Source: Chlorobiota bacterium (GTDB taxonomy: Bacteria; Bacteroidota; Bacteroidia; Bacteroidales; JAADJA01). Taken from it: DNA of 30,549 nt. The DNA lies in contig JAUVIX010000002.1 of the NCBI GenBank assembly GCA_030592565.1, positions 1 through 30,549 on the forward strand, written 5' to 3'. Positions 1-7,679 of this stretch are shown one piece after another. Below the pieces are notes generated by a model. The model searched no databases, had not been told where the DNA came from, and saw only the letters and a program-made list of their open reading frames with translations. Within the stretch, counting starts at the first letter, position 1. Each line of letters begins with the position of its first letter. The translations under genes and the position numbers were made by a program.

Positions 1-1926
1 AAAGACACCTCCACCCTGGTCATCAGCAGAGTTGTCGGAGATAATAACATTTTTAATGGTAGGATTTGAGTTATAAAAATAAGTTCCACCACCATCATCT
101 TCCGCAAAATTATTTGAAATAAGAATATTCTGTAAGATGGGATTAGAACTTATGCATTTGATTCCACCTCCATCTTTACCCAAAAAACCACCAGGGGCTG
201 AGTTACTTATAATTTTGGTATTTTTTACTATTGGATTTGAACCACCGCAATATATTCCAGAACCTGAGTTTTCTGATATTGTTAAGTTTTGTATAATGGG
301 ATTGGAATGTGAACAGTAAATGCCACCTCCAATGTTCCCCGTTATATTGCAATCCTGGACATTAGGGTCTGAATAGGAACAACTAATGCCATCTCCTTGA
401 TTCCCTGATATATCAGAAAAATTGATCATCGGGTTAGCATTGGAACAACTAATGCCATTTCCATTATTCCCCGATATATTGCAATCCTGGACGTTAGGGT
501 CTGAATAGGAACAATTAATGCCATTCCCTTGATTCCCTGATATAACAGAAAATTTAATTAATGGGTTAGCATTGGAACAATAGATTCCACAACCGGAAGA
601 CCCTGTAATTTTCAGGTTTTCTAATAAGGGATCTGAATTTTCGCAATTGATGGCACCGGATGATGATCCTCCTGTAATGGTCAGATAAGAAATATTATTA
701 TTGATAGTATTGTCGATTTTAATGGCAAGCGCTCCTGACGTTTGGAGAATTACGCTTTCCGTAGAAACACCTTCAAGGCTAATATGGTTGGGGAGAATAA
801 TAGGGAATACTTCATAGTTGGGGTAAGTGCCATAAGTACCCTCCCCTAGGTATATGGTATGCGGATTATTGCTGTCGGCTAAAATTAATAATGTTGCTGC
901 GTAAATATTCCTAAACGGGTCATCGGGGGTAAGGCCGCTATTATTGTTGTTCCCTGTTGGCGAGACGTATAGGTCAGCATTTATTTTTTCGGTAGGACCG
1001 TATAATATCATTGAGTGTCTCCCACATATCCAACATTTATCTGCTTCTTCTGAACAAACAGCCATTAAATCATGTGTTGTTCCGCTTTCTATGTCCGCCC
1101 AGTTTTCACCTCCATTCAATGTGTGAAAAATTGTACCGTTATCGCCAACTGCCCAGCCGTTTAATGAATCTAAAAAGAAAATATCATTCAACCCGCCGTT
1201 GGGAATTGTAACACCGAGCTGTTGTTCCCAGGCTACTCCCCCATCTGAAGTATGGTAGATGCCATCATATCCTGCATACCAACCATTGTTTTCATCCTTA
1301 AAATAAATGGATGTACCACCATAATAATATAATTGTATCCAGGTATTTCCACCATCATTTGTAAATAGTATGCCATGGGTAGCCACTGGTGCTCCTATTG
1401 CCCAGCCGGTAGTATCATTAATAAAAAATATATCATTTAAGGCTGTTCCATTAGCCCCATTTGAAGCTTGTTCTACCCATGTTATGCCACCATCATTTGT
1501 ATGAAGCACTATAGGAATAAACGAACACGAGGCAAACCAGGTTCCAACGATCCAGCCATTTAATGAATCCACAAAAAATACACTTTGCAAGTCAAAGCCT
1601 GTACTAGTACCACTTTCCTGGTTTTCCCAATTTTCGCCTCCATCAACAGTATGCATTATTTTTCCACCATTCCCAACAACCCAGCCTTTGTTTTGATCAG
1701 TAAAAAATATACTGTTCATGGTACCATAAATTGACATCCAGTTCCATGTATATCCTCCATCATTTGTATATGAATCCTGACTTCCCACAACCCAGCCATT
1801 ATCCTGGTCGATAAAGAAGATATCGTTTATTGGTCCTGAGTTGGGACCAATGTTCTGCAGAACCCATTGTGCTGATAGTAAATTGGCTATCAATAAAATC
1901 GCTGTAATAAGTGTAAGTTTTTTCAT
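1..1926 (-). CDS. Large secreted Asp-box / DUF1565 / beta-helix protein, N-terminal part (C-terminus beyond left edge)
   Basis: I translated this reverse-strand frame from ATG at 1926; it stays open for 642 codons to the window edge. Residues 1-19 form a signal peptide ending LLSAQ. Six Asp-box/BNR repeats of the form T-x-D/N-G-G-x-x-W lie near residues 54, 93, 143, 189, 226 and 269, each preceded by a 'DIFFxDxxNGW(A/V)VG' strand, as in YCF48/sialidase-like propellers. Residues 316-345 (LYVSPTGNN, then GLTPDDPF) match the DUF1565 start, and from about residue 380 there are regular beta-helix coils with the pattern GI-x-CS-x-S/A-x-P. A -7-like box (TACCTTCG, reverse strand of 1954-1961) lies upstream. 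The protein is probably exported by T9SS, but its C-terminus is not visible, so that is inferred. Binding or adhesion is more likely than catalysis; the function is unknown. Confidence 0.9.
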   Translation of the reverse strand, partial: MKKLTLITAILLIANLLSAQWVLQNIGPNSGPINDIFFIDQDNGWVVGSQDSYTNDGGYTWNWMSIYGTMNSIFFTDQNKGWVVGNGGKIMHTVDGGENWENQESGTSTGFDLQSVFFVDSLNGWIVGTWFASCSFIPIVLHTNDGGITWVEQASNGANGTALNDIFFINDTTGWAIGAPVATHGILFTNDGGNTWIQLYYYGGTSIYFKDENNGWYAGYDGIYHTSDGGVAWEQQLGVTIPNGGLNDIFFLDSLNGWAVGDNGTIFHTLNGGENWADIESGTTHDLMAVCSEEADKCWICGRHSMILYGPTEKINADLYVSPTGNNNNSGLTPDDPFRNIYAATLLILADSNNPHTIYLGEGTYGTYPNYEVFPIILPNHISLEGVSTESVILQTSGALAIKIDNTINNNISYLTITGGSSSGAINCENSDPLLENLKITGSSGCGIYCSNANPLIKFSVISGNQGNGINCSYSDPNVQDCNISGNNGNGISCSNANPMINFSDISGNQGDGISCSYSDPNVQDCNITGNIGGGIYCSHSNPIIQNLTISENSGSGIYCGGSNPIVKNTKIISNSAPGGFLGKDGGGIKCISSNPILQNILISNNFAEDDGGGTYFYNSNPTIKNVIISDNSADDQGGGVF

Positions 1927-2100
1927 AATATATTTGTTTATTAAGATTTGAAACGAAGGTACGACATCACGAAGGCGAATATGAAATAGATTTGTAAACG
2001 CCGGGGTTTTATTTGTGAATGTGGGTGTTTAATTTGTGAACACCGGGAAATTGTTTCTTTACCGGCAATATGGAATCTAAATATGGTAGTGGTTTACTTA

Positions 2101-2323
2101 GGGTCTGCTGAAAAACACATAATTATTTGAATTACCGTTAATTATAACAAATATTATTTATTAAAGTGCAAGCTTTTTACCACATATGGCAATAAAACCT
2201 TGCATTTATTTATGTTAGTCTGTGGCACATCATCTACTACATTGCTTCAGTATCGTAGTATTACTATACAACTTCACCTTGCGGCTTTGTATCTGACGCA
2301 CCACAGATTTTTTCAGCAGACCC
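2101..2323. mobile_element. MITE-like element with 15-bp terminal inverted repeats and TACTTA target duplication
   Basis: GGGTCTGCTGAAAAA at 2101-2115 is the exact reverse complement of 2309-2323. The 6-bp sequence TACTTA directly abuts both ends (2095-2100 and 2324-2329), as expected for a target-site duplication. The 223-bp interior has no usable ORF but holds further inverted pairs (TGCAAG/CTTGCA around 2168-2205; TCTGTGG near 2220 with CCACAGA at 2301-2307). This is the form of a non-autonomous DDE-transposon derivative. The parent IS family cannot be named from the sequence alone. Confidence 0.85.
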
Positions 2324-2374
2324 TACTTATGCGAAAAACTGGAGATTGCGAGTTGCTGCAAACAGGCTGAGATA

Positions 2375-2490
2375 ACACACACACCCCCACCTACGCTGAA
2401 GCTTTGGCAGGCAAGCCCTCCGACGCACTGACCGGCACACCCCCTCTCGGCCTGCGCTAAAATCCAGCCCACAGAGGGGGTGTGTTGAAT
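2375..2490 (+). repeat. Dispersed palindromic repeat, copy 1 (CCCCTCTCGG / GCTTTGGCAGGC family)
   Basis: The copy is bounded by ACACACCCCC (2379-2388) and its reverse complement GGGGGTGTGT (2476-2485). Inside are the family signatures CTACGCTGAAGCTTTGGCAG, GGCAAGCCC and CCCCCTCTCGGCCTGCGCT. The same modules recur at 21551-21656 (inverted), 24010-24146, 24370-24501 and 26387-26617. Apparent small ORFs across it are by-products of the repeat. The rest of 2330-2644 has no convincing gene, only a 35-codon open fragment ending at 2586. Confidence 0.8.
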
Positions 2491-2644
2491 CCACTCAAAA
2501 ATGATGAAGTCGAGGAATACAAACCTCAACTTTTCGGCTTGATCCAGGAATTCCCCGACTATTTACCCAAAGGTGGTACTCAGTAGCAAGGAAATTATTC
2601 ATGTCACTCCTCAAGGCAAACGTAGTCATTCGGGATGAACTATG

Positions 2645-3763
2645 TTATAGCCTTGATAACCATTTTGCAAAAAACACATCGTAAACAAAATATTTCATAT
2701 CCCTTTTATAAATCAGTTTTTTATCTAAAAGCGATTTAATTCCACGCCTGACAGTGGCTGTGTTACTTAAATTATGTTTTTTAATAAATGCAGAAGTAGT
2801 AACTTTACTAATACCCTCTTCGTTTGCCAAAGCAATTAGCAAATTCCACTGTTGCTTTGTTAGCAAGTCTCTGTATTCCGAATAGTAAACTTCATTCTCA
2901 TTTAAAACATTATAAAATGTTTGCTTTACAGTTTCGGTATCAATTTTATTTACACCAGAACTGTATAATTTATTACACAGGTATTGAACATAATAGGTAT
3001 GACGTCTTGTTATTGTTAAAATGTCTTTAATTGCTTCTCCATCAATTGAAATCGAACCATTTTTAAATTTCGTTTTTATGAATTGCGAATATTCATTAGC
3101 AGGAATTTCTTCAAGATGCATAAATTCGGTACTCTGATAAAAAGGCCTTTTTGCATCGGTAAACATACTTGTCAAAAGTTGTTTGTCGCTACCTGAAAAA
3201 ATAAAGTTTACATTAAGTAATTTTTGGATATGTGTGCGGAGTAATGCTTCTATGTTGCTTTCAGGATAATTTGCAATTTGTTGAAACTCATCAATTGCTA
3301 TCACAATGGGTTTTTCAAGACTTCTCTGTTTTAAAAAACCAAATATTTCCTCTATCGTCTTAATCCCAGTAGTTTCATTATCTACATTGAAAGAAAAAGT
3401 AGGTGCTCCGGTAAGACTATCATAAGTTACTGTGGGCCTAATACTTTTAACGAAATTTTTTATCATTCTCTTTATTTTTTCAGAAAACGATTCTTCTTCT
3501 GTTAATAAACTTGTTCCGAACTTATTAATGAATCCTGACAATGAGGAAGTATAGTAAATGTCGAAATAGATTAAATCAAATTCACTTGTCCTGTTCAAAT
3601 GGTTAAAAACATGGTGTATCAGTCCTGTTTTCCCCATTTTGCGTAATGACGACAAAGTGAGATTTCGCTGATTTTCCAATGCATTTATTATCTTTGCCAT
3701 TTCACTATTCCTGTTGCAGAAATATTCAGGGCTTGCATAATCTTTTAATGTGAAAGGATTCAT
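2645..3763 (-). CDS. AAA-family ATPase with C-terminal winged helix
   Basis: This 372-residue protein has a P-loop with the sequence LRKMGKTG (about residues 40-47) and a Walker B strand IVIAIDEF (about 153-160). A sensor-like 'FIFSGSDKQLL' region follows, and the C-terminal ~70 residues look like a winged helix (TTSAFIKKHNL, then TVRRGIKSLLDKKLI). This is the layout of the standalone STAND/archaeal-type ATPases (PF01637-like) common in Bacteroidota, whose cellular role is mostly unknown. The frame opens at TTG 3781, but that codon overlaps a perfect -7 box, so ATG 3763 is chosen. Four 14-bp tandem repeats sit just upstream of the promoter. A role in sensing or defence is possible but not shown. 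Confidence 0.88.
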   Translation of the reverse strand: MNPFTLKDYASPEYFCNRNSEMAKIINALENQRNLTLSSLRKMGKTGLIHHVFNHLNRTSEFDLIYFDIYYTSSLSGFINKFGTSLLTEEESFSEKIKRMIKNFVKSIRPTVTYDSLTGAPTFSFNVDNETTGIKTIEEIFGFLKQRSLEKPIVIAIDEFQQIANYPESNIEALLRTHIQKLLNVNFIFSGSDKQLLTSMFTDAKRPFYQSTEFMHLEEIPANEYSQFIKTKFKNGSISIDGEAIKDILTITRRHTYYVQYLCNKLYSSGVNKIDTETVKQTFYNVLNENEVYYSEYRDLLTKQQWNLLIALANEEGISKVTTSAFIKKHNLSNTATVRRGIKSLLDKKLIYKRDMKYFVYDVFFAKWLSRL

Positions 3764-3778
3764 AGTACTTCTTTCTTG

Positions 3779-3786
3779 CAAAGATA
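3779..3786 (-). promoter_or_regulatory. Bacteroidota -7 box (TATCTTTG) for the AAA ATPase
   Basis: On the reverse strand this reads TATCTTTG, a perfect match to TAnnTTTG, 16 bases before ATG 3763. About 19 bases further upstream, where the -33 element belongs, the 14-bp tandem repeat array begins (3805). Confidence 0.7.
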
Positions 3787-3804
3787 GGGATTTTATTTAT
3801 AATA

Positions 3805-3860
3805 AAACATTTTGTTTTAAACATTTTGTTTTAAACATTTTGTTTTAAACATTTTGTTTC
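3805..3860. repeat. Four tandem 14-bp repeats at the ATPase promoter
   Basis: The units at 3805-3818, 3819-3832, 3833-3846 and 3847-3860 all read AAACATTTTGTTTT, with only the last base of the fourth differing. Each unit is itself an inverted repeat (AAACA-TTT-TGTTT). The array abuts the -33 position of the ATPase promoter, so it could be a multi-site operator or a slippage-prone tract that alters expression. Confidence 0.9.
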
Positions 3861-3915
3861 ATTGTAAATCGCTCTATATTCGGAGGTTTCCAGGCTTAAA
3901 GAAAAATAAATGAGG

Positions 3916-5022
3916 TTACAATTCCCTTTTCCTGTAATCATTTAATAACAACCTGACCATAAGTCCGTAACTTTTAATTCCGGCTTTCTGGCTGTTTGCT
4001 TTCAGGTAACTGTCATAAACCTTATCGGAGTATTTCTCAAAGGGATTTTTGAATTGTTGCCAATAAATTCTATTCTGTTACAAGTCGCTTTTTATGTCGT
4101 CGTTTATTTCCCCCCAAAGTCTAGAGTAAGAGGCAGTATCAATGCGTCTCAAAGTGCTCATAGCATATCGCATTGCCAGGATATTACCAGAATATTGAAA
4201 GAAAGGATCAGGATGCCGGCTACAAACAATGTATGCGATATAATTGGCTTCATCTTCGGGTGCTATCCCTGATTGATGAGCCATTTCGTGACAAACTGTT
4301 GCAGGCATAAGGAAGTCTGGCGGATCCATATTTACGTTTGCTTCGCCTGTAAAAGGGTTGTAAATGCCACTGACCCCAATAGAGGAAAACAGGCCGGTGA
4401 ACATAATTTTCTTCACAGAAGGAAATTTGTAATCCAATTTTTTATTTTCTATATTCAGATTTTCATAGCCAATATATGCCTTATTAATTACCTCTCTGTC
4501 ATCCATAAAAAGAACACCCTTGCTGCCGTTTCGTTCGGATGCTATTTTACGGCTTTCATTTGCATTTAATATCAATGCCTCACATAATCCTTTCAATTCT
4601 TCGGTCGAAAAGTTTTCTTCTGCATTGGGGAAAAGCGGCTCCCGTTGATAGTTTAAACCCCAAAGAATCATAAATAGAAAATATACAAGAGATGCCCAGG
4701 CCATCAAATTGATTACAAGTTTTAATAAGAGAGATTTGAATTTTATTTTCTTTGTCGCAACCCGAAACAGACTCCAAATCAGACTGACGATAAGATAAAG
4801 AACCAGGGAATAGACAATAATTTCTCCAAGTGAAAAAGGAATCCACCCGATAACTATTCTGAGGATAAAAGAGAGAGCCTTGTACAGCCCGTTAGAATAG
4901 TAGGTCTCAACAAAATCATGGTGACTGCTAATGATTGAAAATAAAAGCCATTGGATTGGAAAGAGTATTATTAAAAGTACTTTCCAATTACGGAAATTAA
5001 ATTTTGTACTCGTCTTTTTCAT
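3916..5022 (-). pseudogene. DUF3810 membrane metallopeptidase-like protein, interrupted by an in-frame TAA
   Basis: From ATG 5022 there are 314 codons, then TAA at 4078-4080. The N-terminal half has three or so membrane spans (about residues 13-31, 48-84 and 100-122). The motif CHEMAHQSG (HExxH at residues 245-249) with EDEAN about 8 residues later marks the DUF3810 zinc-peptidase-like domain. Reading in the same frame past the TAA gives 53 more codons, including YWQQFKNPFEKYSDK, YLKANSQ and GIKSYGLMVRLLLNDYR, and a TAA at 3916-3918. That tail matches the conserved end of DUF3810 proteins as I know them, so the stop looks like a recent nonsense change, possibly CAA to TAA, or an assembly error. 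The truncated product keeps the HExxH, so partial function cannot be excluded. Confidence 0.8.
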
Positions 5023-5112
5023 TAATCATTCCCTTGAGTGTTTTAAATCAATCATAGATGTTTTTATACTAAGCCGACATAGAATATTCTATCACGGCTT
5101 AATATATATTTG

Positions 5113-5120
5113 CAAAGCTA
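5113..5120 (-). promoter_or_regulatory. -7 box (TAGCTTTG) for the DUF3810 gene
   Basis: The reverse strand reads TAGCTTTG, fitting TAnnTTTG, about 90 bases before the DUF3810 start. No clear -33 TTTG is seen at the usual distance. Confidence 0.5.
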
Positions 5121-5173
5121 AGGTATTATGAATTATAATTCAGGTTTTACCTTGCAAAGGCCTCGAAATTGTA

Positions 5174-5221
5174 CAATCCGCAGAGTGGATTGAATGTGAA
5201 TAGCCCAGTATGAAATGCTGG
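5174..5221. repeat. Two small adjacent hairpins of REP-like appearance
   Basis: CAATCC (5174-5179) pairs with GGATTG (5187-5192), and CCAG (5205-5208) pairs with CTGG (5218-5221); the two are joined by AATGTGAATAG. The arrangement resembles short intergenic repeats of Bacteroidota genomes. It lies in the 315-bp divergent gap 5023-5338, which otherwise shows only promoters. Confidence 0.4.
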
Positions 5222-5360
5222 TGATTTATAGATGTAATATATTTGAATCCTGAAGAGATTCAACAAAAATAGAAATTACATATGGTGAATTGTATCAAAA
5301 CAGCCTGATGCAAAAGTTTATCAAAAGTTTTATTCATATTGGTAAGGCCGATAATTTTCA

Positions 5361-5368
5361 TAACTTTA
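5361..5368 (+). promoter_or_regulatory. Probable -7 box (TAACTTTA) for the nitroreductase
   Basis: TAACTTTA is one base from TAnnTTTG and lies 21 bases before ATG 5390. It argues for that ATG rather than the earlier in-frame TTG at 5339. Confidence 0.5.
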
Positions 5369-5389
5369 CCCCTTCAAAAAAATTGCACC

Positions 5390-6304
5390 ATGGCTATTAT
5401 CAACTCCCGTACTCGTGAAAAAGGTAAAATTATTATTGATTATGACAAATGTACCTCTTGCGGTCTTTGTGTTGCTGTGTGCTCTGATAAATCACTCGAA
5501 ATAACAGATGGCAGATTACACGAAAGCGCAAATGCGGTATTTGGCTGTTTTGCCTGTGGTCATTGTATGGCTGTATGTCCGTACGATGCTATTAAGATTG
5601 AGGGACGGGAAATGTCAGGGAAAGATTTGTTTACCCTTCCACCTTCTGATCGCTATGCCTCTTACGATTCGCTGTATGCATTGCTTTCTTCACGCAGAAG
5701 CATTCGCCATTTTAAAGATAAAAATGTTGAGCAGGAAAAAATTGATAAAATTCTTGAGGCGGCATCAACTGCACCAATGGGAATACCTCCGTCGGATGTG
5801 CAGGTTGTGGTTTTGAAAGGGAAGGAGACGATTAGGGCGTTTTCAGAAGATTTTGTCGGGGTTTTGAAAAAGAATAAATTCATTTATTCTCTTCTCGGAA
5901 GTAAAATAATGAAGCCTTTTATTGGAAAGGAGATATCGGAACTGTTTAACAGTTTTTTAAACGGACTTATTTCAAGCTATATCTCCAATATGGACCAGGG
6001 CGAAAATGCAGTTTTATATGATACTCCTCTCGCAATCAGCTTTCAAACAACCATGTACGCCGATCCTGCTGATGCATATATAGTTGCAACCTATGCAATG
6101 ATAGCTGCCGAAAGTCTTGGTCTTGGTAGTTGTATGATTGGGGGGGTGCATCCATTTATTAAAAAAGGTGCAAAAAAATTCAAGAAGAAATATGGAATAT
6201 TAGAGCGGTATTCAGGTGGCATAATTGTAATTTTCGGATATCCGAAATATAAATACAGAAGAGGAGTAAGAAGGACGTTTAAGGATGTTAAAAATTTGGA
6301 ATAA
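5390..6304 (+). CDS. 2[4Fe-4S] ferredoxin-nitroreductase fusion protein
   Basis: The 304-residue cytoplasmic protein starts with a bacterial-type ferredoxin domain carrying two CxxCxxCxxxC clusters (CTSCGLCVAVC and CFACGHCMAVC), then a nitroreductase domain opening with SRRSIRHFKDKNVEQEKI and closing with AAESLGLGSCMIGG and VIFGYPKYKYRR. In this family FMN binds the nitroreductase fold and the ferredoxin clusters feed electrons to it; the physiological substrate is usually unknown. I chose ATG 5390 because the ferredoxin domain begins directly after it and a -7-like box lies at 5361-5368. The next gene is 105 bases downstream. Broad family assignment is secure, substrate not. Confidence 0.93.
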   Translation: MAIINSRTREKGKIIIDYDKCTSCGLCVAVCSDKSLEITDGRLHESANAVFGCFACGHCMAVCPYDAIKIEGREMSGKDLFTLPPSDRYASYDSLYALLSSRRSIRHFKDKNVEQEKIDKILEAASTAPMGIPPSDVQVVVLKGKETIRAFSEDFVGVLKKNKFIYSLLGSKIMKPFIGKEISELFNSFLNGLISSYISNMDQGENAVLYDTPLAISFQTTMYADPADAYIVATYAMIAAESLGLGSCMIGGVHPFIKKGAKKFKKKYGILERYSGGIIVIFGYPKYKYRRGVRRTFKDVKNLE

Positions 6305-6409
6305 ATTATGACAAAACATGTTGATATATAATTGTTATAATCTTTAAACGCTATTGAATAGTAACAATTTTTTTATGCTTTTACAGTGATTTAATAAAGA
6401 CAACAGGTT

Positions 6410-7072
6410 ATGGAAGAACTGATTAAGATTGCAGCATCTCAGCTCGGGATAAAGGAGATTCCGGGAAATGAGAACAATCCGGCAATTGTAAATTATGCTA
6501 AAGAAACAGGGATCACAGGAATCAGCAACGATGAGATTTCATGGTGCAGCACATTTGTTAACTGGGTGTGTATGAAAGCCGGTTGCAGTATGTCGGGGAA
6601 GCCGAATGCCCGCTCTTGGCTCAATGTTGGTTACGAGGTTGCCTCTCCGGTGCCAGGTGATATTGTGGTCTTTTGGCGTGAGGATATCCATTCGTGGAAA
6701 GGTCATGTTGGATTCTTTATGGGTTTTGATGAAGATGGCTCCACAGTATTCTCACTTGGAGGAAACCAGGGGAATGCAGTTTCAATAAAAGTCTATGATG
6801 CAGAAAAAATTCTTGGTTTCAGAAGAGTTTCAGAAGTTGTTAATATTGAAATCCCACAGCCTGTGCTAGAAAAAGATAGCAGAGGAGATGAAGTTATAAA
6901 ATTGCAGATTTTGCTAAATTATCTTGGATATAATTGTGGTGATGAGGATGGAGTATTTGGAAATAAAACAGATAATGCCCTCCGGCTTCTACAAGCTAAC
7001 AACGGAATACAAATAGATGGAGTTTATGGAAATCAAACCAGAGGGATTATTGAGAACTTGTTGGTATCATAA
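6410..7072 (+). CDS. TIGR02594-type NlpC/P60-CHAP-like cell-wall hydrolase with peptidoglycan-binding domain
   Basis: Residues 1-140 match the TIGR02594 group: SWCSTFVNW gives the catalytic cysteine (C46), KGHVGFF the histidine (H99) and GGNQGNAVS the conserved polar motif (around N119). Residues 154-217 form a PG_binding_1 domain (SRGDEVIKLQILLNYLGY, then DGVFGNKT). The expected activity is cleavage of peptidoglycan peptide or amide bonds. There is no signal peptide in 220 residues, so it may act like an endolysin, leave by another route, or be used after lysis. No holin or phage genes are nearby. It lies 27 bases before the HdeD-like gene and could be co-transcribed with it. Confidence 0.9.
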   Translation: MEELIKIAASQLGIKEIPGNENNPAIVNYAKETGITGISNDEISWCSTFVNWVCMKAGCSMSGKPNARSWLNVGYEVASPVPGDIVVFWREDIHSWKGHVGFFMGFDEDGSTVFSLGGNQGNAVSIKVYDAEKILGFRRVSEVVNIEIPQPVLEKDSRGDEVIKLQILLNYLGYNCGDEDGVFGNKTDNALRLLQANNGIQIDGVYGNQTRGIIENLLVS

Positions 7073-7099
7073 ATAATAATATCTTTACAAAAAAAAGTT

Positions 7100-7642
7100 A
7101 TGTCAGATTTAAAAAACAATTGGAAGATGCTTGCACTAAATGGTGTAATTGCACTTCTTTACGGATTACTCGCACTCTTTGTGCCTAAGGGAACAATTGT
7201 AGCTATTGTTATGTATTTTGGGATAGTCATTCTTATTTTTGGTGTTATTATGCTGTTTGAGGCTATTCGAAGTATCAAGAATAATACGCACTGGCTTTCA
7301 GGGATGGTCTGGTCATTAATAATTCTTGTCTTTGGAGCAATGATTACATTTTATACCCAGGAGTCTCTTGAACTGTTTGTTATCTTTATCGGAAGCTGGG
7401 CAGTCATTGTTGCAATAATGCAATTATATATGGCAACACAGGTTAGCTTATCAAAAAATGAGAAAAACTCAATGATATTTAACGGTATTCTGATGCTTAT
7501 TTTTGGAATAATACTGTTTTTAAATCCCTTTCAGTCAGCAGCATTTCTTGTTGTCATTTCGGGAGTTATAGCCATTGTGATGGGAATTCTTTTACTTGTA
7601 ATTGCATTTAAAATTAAAGGGCTAATTAAGGACTTAGAGTAG
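7100..7642 (+). CDS. HdeD/DUF308-family inner-membrane protein
   Basis: A 180-residue, strongly hydrophobic protein with about six transmembrane helices arranged as three similar hairpins (for example LNGVIALLYGLLALFVPKG and FNGILMLIFGIILFLNPFQS). The repeated 'G-x(3)-L-x-G-x(3)-F-x-P' pattern is the DUF308 signature. E. coli HdeD is linked to acid resistance; in Bacteroidota the role is not established. A TATCTTTA sequence at 7080-7087 resembles a -7 box, but it leaves only 12 bases before the ATG. Confidence 0.85.
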   Translation: MSDLKNNWKMLALNGVIALLYGLLALFVPKGTIVAIVMYFGIVILIFGVIMLFEAIRSIKNNTHWLSGMVWSLIILVFGAMITFYTQESLELFVIFIGSWAVIVAIMQLYMATQVSLSKNEKNSMIFNGILMLIFGIILFLNPFQSAAFLVVISGVIAIVMGILLLVIAFKIKGLIKDLE

Positions 7643-7679
7643 ATATTTGCTATTTCTCTAATAGTAATTTGCAATCAAG

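Noticed and set aside
2323..2529. 68-codon reverse-strand ORF containing GCAGQCVGGLACQSFSVGGG
   Set aside because: It is translated from the dispersed repeat; similar cysteine/glycine-rich peptides arise from the copies at 24010-24146 and 24370-24501. It has no promoter or start support.
3805..3860. CRISPR array
   Set aside because: The four 14-bp units are contiguous with no spacers, and no cas genes are in the window.
4054..4846. Several 72-98-codon ORFs on both strands within the DUF3810 gene
   Set aside because: Frame shadows of the DUF3810 coding sequence, which has the HExxH motif and continuous membrane-protein character.
5339..5389. N-terminal extension of the nitroreductase from TTG 5339
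   Set aside because: It overlaps the -7-like box, and the ferredoxin domain begins just after ATG 5390.
6410..7072. Prophage endolysin marking a phage remnant
   Set aside because: No holin, structural, integrase or other phage genes are adjacent, and TIGR02594 proteins also occur as ordinary chromosomal genes.
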